Positions 1-9,025 of a stretch of 34,732 nt of DNA are shown here, one piece after another (position 1 is the first letter of the stretch; the number at the start of each line of letters is the position of its first letter). A program made the position numbers and the translations under genes. This DNA is from Haplomitrium mnioides (lineage: Eukaryota; Marchantiophyta; Haplomitriopsida; Calobryales), in contig JBNGIS010039205.1 in NCBI GenBank assembly GCA_049999725.1, forward strand, positions 1 through 34,732, in the 5' to 3' direction. A model generated the notes under the pieces. It was not told the DNA's origin and ran no database searches. It saw only the letters and a program-made list of their open reading frames with translations.

Positions 1-806
1 CAATTGATTTGTGGTTGCTCTGTGTGTGGTGGAGAGGAAGTCAGGTCGGTCTTGTGCTTGGTGGGTTTGAGAGTAGTGTAGAAATGCAAGGTGAGAGGTT
101 TAGGATTGTTAAGATCTGAATTCGCTAACGAGGGTGCTGGGGCCGTCTCATTAAAGAGCCCGGTTACTCTTTGTCACCCCTTTCCTCTGAAATAACATCA
201 GTTGGGTGTTAATAGAGGAGGCAAGGGTGTGACACCAAACCACATCGAGAGTCAAATAAAGTAAGGAAATGGATTTGATTGTTGGTTGTAACCTAAGCCT
301 TGCACCAAGTTTTGCTATTGTTGCTTTGAATCAAGAGCCCATTGCTAGATAAACAATATTAAGAATCGTTTTTGTTGTTTGCAAATCCTATGTGTGCATA
401 GGTTTTGTTCTTATTTCTTTCAAATCCAGTCACAACAATAGTCAAAGAAAGCCAAGATCTTGACATTGTTGCTTTTGGTTCTTTGTGCGCAGAGGATGAG
501 TTATTATTTCCACTTATCCGATGCGCGTATAAGATCTGTTATTGTTTTTTTAATTCTTCGCGAACAAATATTCCAAGCTATCTTTGAAATTGAAGTTCCA
601 ATTTGTTATCCATTGTGGGCCAATTGTGTTTTTCTCCTCTAAAACCTTTTGATTATTTCAAGTCAAAGATAGGTACTTATTGTGAATGTTATTCAGAATC
701 TTGTATATTTAAATTAACTTAAGTTTATTTTTAATCTTTTTATAAATTTTCACCTCTGACAATCCAAACATTTTTTGAAGCTGATTTGAATATTTTTAGC
801 ACTTGA
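1..806. other. No gene recognised; one palindromic motif copy
   Basis: I see no convincing coding region here; the open stretches are short, AT-rich and resemble no family I know. At about 381-400 the sequence TCCTATGTGTGCATAGG is a diverged single copy of the palindrome that forms the 37-bp satellite at 30456-31015. The end of this stretch could contain the missing N-terminal part of the decayed gene that begins after the gap at 807-906, but nothing readable supports that. Confidence 0.4.
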
Positions 807-906
807 NNNNNNNNNNNNNNNNNNNNNNNNNNNNNNNNNNNNNNNNNNNNNNNNNNNNNNNNNNNNNNNNNNNNNNNNNNNNNNNNNNNNNNNNNNNNNN
901 NNNNNN
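807..906. other. Assembly gap (100 N)
   Basis: This is a run of exactly 100 N, a placeholder size for a gap of unknown length. It cuts the 5' part of the decayed gene at 907-2653. Confidence 0.99.
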
Positions 907-2653
907 AGTCAAATATCATCGCCAATTGTTTCTTCATTGTGACCAACAAATGAAAGAAAGAACAAAACTTGCAAACCATTGTAGAAAATGTTCTGCCGAT
1001 AGTCAAAAGTACTTGGGAATTGCTATCGATGAAATGGATTAGAAAAAACAGCTATTCCACACTAGCTTTTGCTACCGAAAAACATTGATAAAGATTGTTT
1101 GGTGGGTGTACATGTTGTTGGTGCATTAATATTCAATCATGCTCGTTCTTCAAGGGTCTTTTTAACATACGTAAACTTGAGAGGCAACTCCAATTTGATA
1201 GTTACGATACTCAATAGAATACTATGTGACTTTGAAGGGCCGCTACCTCCAACTTTGTATCTTTAGTTGGACAATACAACACAAAAGAATAAGATTTCCA
1301 TCTTATTTGGATATCTTAGTCTCCTAATTGCCAAGAATGTTTTCCAAAAAATAAAGGTGGGATTTCTCATGGTTGCCCATACTCATGATCAAATTGATCA
1401 AATGTTCAACAAATTCTTGAAATGTTTGAAATGTGCTAAAGCTTTCACAATTACGAGTCTTAGTGGGCAATACAATTATCTTATAATCCTAAACCTCAAG
1501 TAACTCTTTTGATGGAAACTTGGGATTATAAAATGTTTCTGCAACAATGTCCCTCTCTGGTTCAAATGATATATGACATTATCTTTAATCAACAATTCAA
1601 GTTCCAACTGAATGATTCCAATGCCAAGATTTGGAGCAAGCAGTTTTCAACAGATGAATTTTGGCTACCTCCGAATGGTATTTGTCAACTCAAGTGCCTA
1701 CATGAAGTGGGCATAGCAATTTTAAGTTCAATGTTGATTCCTCTCAAGGCATATTTTGAAACCAAATGATCTCAAAATGAAGAAAGAGAAGTTGACATCG
1801 AGAAAGTGGTCTTTGCAATAAATGAAAACATAAGTGAAAATTGCTACAAGTTCTTTATAGATTCTGATATTCAATGGTGGATTGACTTTTTTCTTGCCTA
1901 ACAAGAGATTACAACTTACATTCTTGAAAGAAAAAGACGAGGATTCGAAGCAGAATTCACCTTTCCAACTTCATAGCCAGCAAGTACTTGTAATGATTCT
2001 AAAAAGGTTTATCAAAGTTATCAGTTTGATGCTCAACAGACCGAGGAAGATGCTCTAGTAGAACATATACTTTCTACATGTTGAGCAATCTATGATGGAG
2101 CACCTAGGTTGCGAGAAGGGATTGTTTCACACAACACCAAGTATGGGCACAAATTTGGCAACCAACATATTATTGAGGTGAAAGTCATAATGTGTATTTG
2201 TGTTGTTGCATCACTCGATCCAAACTGAAAATCGTTTTGGATTGCCAAAGTACTCAAAGTTTTGTCATTTGATGAAGAAGAACCTCCAAACCCAAAATGA
2301 GTATGTGTTTAATGGTTTTTTTATGAGGCTGAAGATGTATTTTGTGGACAATACTTCCCAGACAAAAGAGCATCATTAAAAGAGAAACGCAAATCCAAGT
2401 TACATATTGATGTACTTGGTGTCACACAAATCACGATTTTGTCTTTTCATTTTCTCCTCACACAAAAAAACCAATCGAGAAAACCACTCTAGCTACCATT
2501 AAAGCAAATATGTTTGAGTACAAAAGACAAAAAGCAATCAATTCTGATGTGTTTGAAAGAGATTCAATCAATGTTGTTAACACTGAGGCAGATCGTGTTA
2601 ATCTTGATGAATCTTCTGAAGCTGAATCCAAAGAAGTCGACACGAGTGACTAA
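907..2653 (+). pseudogene. Decayed DUF7869-like, transposon-associated protein
   Basis: Translation in shifting frames gives blocks in the order typical of a large uncharacterised family found in plants and many other eukaryotes. First comes a segment ending KYLGIAIDEMD (about 910-1039). Next is PLPPTLYL then LDNTTQKNK (about 1240-1290), and then KVGFLMVAHTHDQIDQMF (about 1353-1410). This matches the family signature LQLDN...GHTH..IDQ. After it come LMETWDYKMFLQ (about 1510), WWIDFFLA followed by QEITTYILERKRR (about 1877-1940), and SFWIAKVLKVLSF (about 2235-2270). The last block ends in an acidic tail at a TAA at 2651-2653. In-frame stops lie at about 1040, 1264, 1501, 1767 and 1899, and there are frameshifts. 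Several stops sit where the family has Gln (CAG or CAA changed to TAG or TAA). The family is often repeated and transposon-like; its biochemical role is unknown to me. The 5' end is lost in the gap. Confidence 0.72.
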
Positions 2654-2927
2654 AGTCATTGAAGAACCTCACTGTATATTGCGTGATTTGAGGCTATATT
2701 GTAATTTAAGATTATTCTTTTATAAAGTAACTGAAAATGTTTTGAAGGAATTTGTTGAATTTATCTGCCACCTTGAATTTTTTAGTGTAAACCATTCCAA
2801 GTTGATTGTTTTTCTCTGAACATGAAACTTGAATCTTTAGCTAATATTTTCTTTTGGTTTGTAAAATATTTTCTTATCCAAAATGTAACTATATTCTTTC
2901 CTTCTTTATTGCTTGCTAGAAGAGTTT

Positions 2928-3705
2928 AATGTTTTGGTATCGTTGAAGCATCTGCTCAAGTTGACTACTTAATCTTTTGTTTGTAAGTACTAGAAATCTT
3001 CAACGCACTTTAACTCAGATGTAGAGCTTTGTACCCATTTTACTTTTAGATTTCGAATTTGAAAACAAAATCTTTAGTGTGCTTAGAGTTTGTTGCAAAA
3101 AATAGAGCCTTTAGCGCATATATACTTGGTTGTAGAAGTCTGAATCCTATGCGCGCATAGACTTTGATGCGCAAGTCGAAACTTCATGTGCGCAAAAACT
3201 CTCATGCAAAACGTAAAAACTAGGTTCAACATATTCTTTGTTGCCGAGTGTTCAGATGTTGAGTTCATATTCCCATATGCACATAGGCTTTCATGTCAAT
3301 TGTTCATATGTTGAGCTTGGATTCCTATGGGCACATAGACTTTCTTGTGGAAGTCTAAGCCTTCCACATGCACCAAGTTGATATACAACCCTCAAGCTTC
3401 CACATACTACCTCGTAGAGTTTAGATTCTACTTTGCTCAAAGACTCTTCTGTAGAACTCGAAACCTTTTGTTTAGCAAACTCTTATCAAAAACTTGAAGA
3501 TGTGGCTTGTTTACACCCTTAAGTATATCTCTAAAGCCACTGCTTTTTTGATTCTGAACTATGTATCCTTTGTGTATATGATTCTCCAAATTATAAAAGA
3601 TTTTTAATTGATGAAGCCTTCTAAAATATTCCACTTTAATCTTTGCGCTAATAGATTTTCAACTACAAAAGAAAGCTTCCTTCTTGCTTGAACTTGAAAA
3701 TAGAG
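2928..3705. repeat. Dispersed repeat, copy A
   Basis: This stretch aligns along its length with 33897-34655 in the same orientation. Shared landmarks include GACTACTTAAT, GCTCAAAGACTC, TTTGTG-ATATGA-TCT and TCAAAATAGAG-like ends, in the same order. It carries the palindrome CTATGCGCGCATAG at 3147-3160 and a diverged partner exactly 37 bp later (3184). Further degenerate copies lie at about 3267 and 3322. It has no coding signal. It is probably a non-autonomous or decayed dispersed element, the likely source of the 37-bp satellite unit. Confidence 0.7.
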
Positions 3706-3759
3706 TGAATGTAGTCAACAAAGTAATCCAAGAACAGATGTTGTGCTAGGCCTCCAATT

Positions 3760-4640
3760 TACAAGGAATAAGAAGAGGAGTATGCATGAAAGAAAAGGGG
3801 CCCCGAATGAGAATCCAATTCCGACTCAAAAGGAGGAGAAGAAGAGGAAAATGTTTCCAAGGAGGAGAATGTGACAAGGCCTTCAGAAGAGAAGATGGCT
3901 GAAGATTTGTTATTAGATAGCTCATTTGACGCCTTGTCTCCAATTCAAAACAAGTGGAAGAGGATTATAAAAGAGCTTGAAATGCAATCGGACAATGATG
4001 AATCAGAAAAGTTGTATCATCAGTTGTGAAGAAGAATTAAAGTTAAGGAGAGTATGCAAAAAAAATGTTGTATTGGAAGAACAATACACCAACAAGATGC
4101 TTTAGAAGGCTCTTACCTTAGACCAGCAACAGGAAGTGAAGGCAACAAAAGGGATCACCTATTTGGTCAGATTGAAAAATATGATCACTTCTCTAGAAAT
4201 CGTAAGGGATTGAAGGGAGAAGCCCTCATGGTAGAAGAGGAGAAGGAAGCAAAGCTCATGGAGATGTTGAAAGATGAGCAAGAGAGAATCTGATACATGG
4301 AGAAGAAAAGAGCAAGAGCGGAGTCTAAGCTCATTTGCTAAAGCTATTTGATAAATAAGTCAGATTTAGTTGAAATCATTTGAAAAGAAGGAGCAAAATT
4401 GAATCGAGCTATATCATGTTATGCAAAAACTCAAGCTAAGGAGTCAAAGAGGGTTGCATTGCTACAAGCAAAATTGGTAGCATGGTAGCAAGATTCATTG
4501 GAGTGGGAGAAAAGAGAATTCTAGGAATTTCTATTAAATGCAACTTGTGAAGCCAAATGTCAAAGCAAATATGGACAAAGATGCAGCAAGTTCAATTCAA
4601 GACGTTGGATTGGGTCTACAAGAGCATGTAGCGTCTAATT
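3760..4640 (+). pseudogene. Decayed Glu/Lys-rich coiled-coil protein, unknown
   Basis: No family is recognised. From about 3817 an 83-codon open stretch reads as acidic, then amphipathic: a Glu run, then SPIQNKWKRIIKELEMQSD, ending at TGA near 4029. After an A-rich run at about 4056-4063 the coding frame shifts and continues as LEEQYTNKML, stop, KALTLDQQQEVKATKG. Another frame gives EEEKEAKLMEMLKDEQERI (about 4236-4291), then more Lys/Glu/Ala-rich segments broken by stops to about 4570. The heptad-like spacing suggests a coiled coil. It could be a retroelement gag or a host protein fragment; nothing decides between these. Confidence 0.4.
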
Positions 4641-6270
4641 TTTGATATTAACGAGACGAATTAAGAGGTAGTGTAGATAAGAGATGATATGGTAACCTTA
4701 AAGAGCTGAGGCTCAAAGAAACAACTCAGGAAATGTTTGGAAGCAAGATGTTGAGGAATCCAAAAAATGACAGTAGAACAAGGCCTTTGGAAGTATAGGA
4801 CTTAAATGGATTTTGATTGGAAATAAGAAGTTATCCTACCATTTTAGAGGTGTTGATTCAATTGTATGCAAGTCTACTCAAGACTTTAAGTTGAGTATAT
4901 GTACTCTTTCTCTCAGTAAATATTGCTTTTGAAAATTCCTGGAGTATGATTTGTTGAGTAAACATCTATCTTCAAGAGTTGAGCATGAGAACTTTGATTT
5001 CTAAGTGTTAATCTTCAAGTTGAATTCAATTACATAATCACTTGAGGGAGAAAGGAGTAAGTGAATCCATTCTAATGAATTCATGGAAAGAAACTTAATC
5101 TGATTTACAAATATCTTATCGCTCTTAGAGGATTTACCATTCATTAAGAAGAAGGCACATCAATGTCTGAATCGTAAGAAAACTCAAAACAAGGTTGTGC
5201 TACAGAGAAGAGTACCAAGAAGGGTGTCAGTCAAGGCACAGAGGAGCTCGAGTTGATCTTAGGGCCTACTTGATCGGTACGAGAGTAAGGTCCTTGTTAA
5301 ATAAGCATAAGGACTATGCAAGGTGTGAGAAAAATTAGAGGAAAATTAATCTTGCCGATTGACAGATAGGCAAGGTTGGGCTTTAGTTGACAAAATGTCA
5401 TCACATCCAGTTAAGGCAATTGCTCAAGGTGTTTGTTTAAATCTAAATTCACCAACCATGACAAAGTTCGAGAGGAGAAAGTACGAGAGACGAGAGCGGA
5501 AAGTATTCTAAACCTTGTATTCTGCAAGGCAATCAACGGATTTTCTTGAGTGCACAAGATAAAATAAAGTGCACAATTGTTAAAATTAGGAAAGAAGATA
5601 TCAAATACAAAATGAGAATTAGTAGGTTCCGAAGTAGAGGAACAGGGCTTATGAAGTTCTATATCAAACACGTGTCGAGCTATTGTGAGTCATAAAAGTT
5701 GTTGCAAAAGTGAAGAATTGTAATCCAAAATTGAGATCGGAAAGAATCCGACATATTAGTGTAGTTTGATTAATTCCAGAGGAGTGACGGTCAAGCTTTT
5801 AGGTGGAAAACATCAAAGCATTGGAATTCGATCTGATCGTTGATTAGCGGAAAATTGTCGATGATATTAGTAAAGTTGTCACTGGATGGGATAGTCAACT
5901 TATCGGAAAGTATGGAGGTCAACGAGACAATCCAACTTCCCTATTGAAAACAGAGTCGAAAGAGCTTCTTCTTGTTATTTTGAAAAGTTTTCTAATAATA
6001 CAATGTGTCTTTTTGAAAAAGGTGTGACGTTTTTGTTTTTATCCATAAAAGTTTTCCTTGATCTGAAATTGAGAGTCTGAAATCCGAAATCATCCTGTGT
6101 TATTGTTGAAAGTAAAGATTTTTTTGAGAAAAGTGTTTCTACTGATATAAAACACAACATCTCTGAGTGAAAGTACCTGGAAAGAGGGATAAATTGTGTA
6201 TTTCGAGATTCATTCGTTTATTACACTCTTGTGCTCAATGAACTCCCTAAATGCACGAAATTTGTTTTCT
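4641..6270. other. No gene recognised
   Basis: I read this stretch in all frames and found only short, stop-broken segments. A segment around 5815-5990 (+) has a slightly protein-like reading (DISKVVTGWDSQLIGKYGG) but matches no family I know. It is probably old transposon sequence. Confidence 0.4.
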
Positions 6271-6275
6271 ATATC

Positions 6276-6420
6276 ATTCTCTTATAGTTACAAAGTTAGT
6301 GTTGTGGTGTGTAACCCCTTGCAAATAAGAGACTCCATGCACAAATAGGATTTTATGTTGTTGTTGGTAACCCCCTACACAAAACCTTTGGGTGTAAGAG
6401 GGTCCATACATGCATAGGAT

Positions 6421-6465
<45 letters not shown>

Positions 6466-6600
6466 GTAGCTCTATGTGCATATGGGACTACTTAACAACA
6501 CAAGATGGATTTCCTTTATTATTCTCTTATCATTAGAGAGTTAGTATTATGGTTTGTAACCACTTATGTATAAGAGACTCCATGCGCTTGTGCTTATAAG
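6276..6600. repeat. Diverged 245-bp direct duplication
   Basis: The segment starting ATTCTCTTAT at 6276 recurs at 6521, with a shared order of landmarks: GTTAGT, GGT-TGTAACC, AAGAGACTCCATGC. The second copy leads directly into the 73-bp tandem array, so the 73-bp unit probably arose from the end of this repeat. Confidence 0.6.
6421..6464. repeat. (TTG)n microsatellite
   Basis: About 14 uninterrupted TTG trinucleotides sit between the two copies of the 245-bp duplication. Confidence 0.97.
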
Positions 6601-7011
6601 ATTCGATGTTGTTGTTTGTAATAGTATGCTTATGAATGAGAGTCCATGTGTATATCGGATGTTGGATTATAAGATTCGATGTTGTTGTTTGTAATNNNNN
6701 NNNNNTGTATATCGGATGTTGGATTATAAGATTCGATGTTGTTGTTTGTAATAGTATGCTTATGAATGAGAGTCCATGTGTATATCGGATGTTGGATTAT
6801 AAGATTCGATGTTGTTGTTTGTAATAGTATGCTTATGAATGAGAGTCTATGTGTATATCGGATGTTGGATTATAAGATTCGATGTTGTTGTTTGTAATGG
6901 TATGCTTATGAATGAGAGTCCATGTGTATATCGGATGTTGGATTATAAGATTCGATGTTGTTGTTTGTAATAGTATGCTTATGAATGAGAGTCCATGTGT
7001 ATGTCGGATGT
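6584..7011. repeat. 73-bp tandem repeat array
   Basis: The landmark TCGGATGTTGG (TCGGATG in the last unit) occurs at 6655, 6712, 6785, 6858, 6931 and 7004. The last four intervals are exactly 73 bp, and units differ by only one or two bases. The first interval is 57 bp because it contains the 10-N gap. Each unit reads through TTATAAGATTCGATGTTGTT and then TATGCTTATGAATGAGAG. The near identity indicates recent expansion. Apparent open frames here are by-products of the repeat. Confidence 0.95.
6696..6705. other. Assembly gap (10 N) inside the tandem array
   Basis: By comparison with neighbouring units the missing part of this unit is 26 bases, so the 10-N run is 16 bases too short even if no whole units were lost. 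Confidence 0.95.
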
Positions 7012-7129
7012 TGGAATGCTTAGAAGCATCCTCTAGAAATAACTCTTTGCATTTGTTGCACTTATTGTGTTGGAATGCTTAGAAGCGTCCTCTAGAAATA
7101 ACTCTTTGCATTTGTTGCACTTATTGAGT
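7012..7129. repeat. 59-bp direct duplication
   Basis: TGGAATGCTTAGAAGC starts at 7012 and again at 7071. The two 59-bp copies are almost identical and lie end to end, directly after the 73-bp array. Confidence 0.95.
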
Positions 7130-8940
7130 CCGGTATGCAAATAGAGTAACAAACAACAGCACTACATTTGCAGTAATATTTGAAGAAAAACTGATAAAAG
7201 ATGTCTTTATGTAAGTAGAGTCTTACATTACAAAATGGAATTCAAAACATCTTATTCCAAAAAGAAAAGAAAAAACACAAATCTACCCTACCTCCAACAT
7301 TTGTGAAACTATGTAATAAGATACTCACTAGTCACAACTACTGAACTTGATATCTTCGTAAATCCAAGAGATAGTAATCTGCTGATGAATTCACAAACAC
7401 GCAACTCATGAGCAGGGTCTCTTGAATTGTAGAATAGATGAACTTTGATACTAAAGAAATCGTTTGCGAGGACGCGATATCAAACACCAGCTGAGAATTC
7501 ACACTCTCAGCACACACGCCTGCGGGGTGATGTGATCTCCCCATCTCAAGACAGGCTGTGAGAATCTGAACCTCAACGGAAATTTATGCTTCCTCGCCTC
7601 ATGCCTGAAGCATGTTTAACACTTGAATTGCATGGGCGAAGTTTTCAAGGAATTCCAGGAGTGTAACAGTTCCGAAAATTCGGAGGGGGATCGTGGCAAA
7701 TAGATTTCCGTGGGAGCCGTTGTCATTCTCTACATAGTTCAACATCGATGTTAGCAATAGAGGTACACATGTAATCGCATTGTTGTTTCTCCTGAATGGG
7801 ATGGCTTCGACCTGGATACACTGATTGTGTTGATTAGACTCACAATGTCCCGGTCGGACCTGTAGACGTTGAAGATTTGTCGGACCAATTGAGACGTAAT
7901 TCAAAATCAAAAAGCTTCCTTATTCTCTGTCACTGCTGGGTACGGTAATGCACATGTCACTTCCATTTGCATTCAAAATTATTAGTTCGCCATTAGTTCA
8001 CAGTTCAACCTCTTGCAACGCTAAAGGGCCTTTTGCTGCCCATTCGTTTGGAATTCCTACAGGGAAGGATCAGAAGTGGAACCGAGCTAACAACGTACTC
8101 AAGCTTCCCAATTCTTGAAGAGGGATATTTCTTGCGACACAGGCTCAATTGTGGATAACCTCTGTTAGTCTAGGCTTAAAACTACTGTACATGCTGAACT
8201 TTCTGGGCTTCGTGCACCTCAACGGCTGTAAATGAAATATTTGATATCGAAATAGTAGCAGCGTTGAATTTCAACATACGCTAGGCACACAGGAAGGACT
8301 TGCACATGAAACGTTACTCACCCAGATGAGCAATGCGGCTGGCATGCGACAAGTGCCATCCACCCTCACATCACGTGGCTGTCTTATTTGTGTTCGCTGT
8401 CAACTCTCGAGTTTGTCAGAGTATGAGCAGCATCTGACGATGGAGGGTTGGTTTTGCGGAGGAAAGCTAGCTTGGATCGCGTGCACAACACTAAATTTTC
8501 CAGTTCATTGATCTTTTGGGAGACTGATAGAATCTCAGATTTCGCCGACTGAATTGGACCATTTGGGCTATCTTCGCAGGGAAGTTTGCAGAGATGAGAT
8601 CGCGCTGTGCCTTTGCTATGAAGTTTGCAACTAACTTTGCGACCAAGTTTGAATTCCCTGACACTCCTTTTTGACTCATGTTCTGGACGGACATGGTGAC
8701 CACATTTCTCTCTCTTTTACTACACAAATTTGAGAATAACACCAGCATGAATCTGAATCAGAGACTCGCTAATCCCCAACAATTCCCAAAGTTTATTCAC
8801 AGATCTGTTAATCAACTCCCTCGTTAACCTTAGTTATCGATTTGTATGGTATACTTTTAACCGTTCCCTGGCTTTGCGGAGGTTGCTACCCCGGTCAAAA
8901 TATCCTACGAGATTAAAAGCGCATTGCACTATCGTCTCTC
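7130..8940. other. Upstream region of COPB2, no gene recognised
   Basis: The longest open stretch is on the minus strand at 7599-7910 (103 codons). It contains ITCVPLLLTSMLNYVEND and then IFGTVTLLEFLENFAHAI, followed by a stop. Open segments continue upstream of it in the same frame to about 8150, with a few stops, so it may be the end of a decayed gene; I cannot name a family. Another minus-strand stretch at 8491-8748 is also unrecognised. The part nearest 8940 probably includes the promoter of the coatomer locus, but I can point to no specific motif. Confidence 0.35.
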
Positions 8941-8972
8941 GTACTGGATCTGCGAGTGTGTGTGTACGTGTG

Positions 8973-8975
<3 letters not shown>

Positions 8976-9012
<37 letters not shown>
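8976..9012 (+). repeat. (GA)n microsatellite in the probable COPB2 5' leader
   Basis: About 18 GA dinucleotides end 13 bases before the start codon at 9026. GA/CT tracts are common in plant 5' leaders and core promoters, so this lies in a plausible functional position. Reverse-strand Ser-Leu and Arg-Glu readings across it are artefacts. Confidence 0.95.
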
Positions 9013-9013
<1 letters not shown>

Positions 9014-9025
9014 AAAGCTTCCAAC

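Noticed and set aside
6636-6824. Repeated small protein (YIGCWIIRFDVVVCN)
   Set aside because: It is a translation of the 73-bp tandem repeat and the period is not a multiple of three; no sign of coding.
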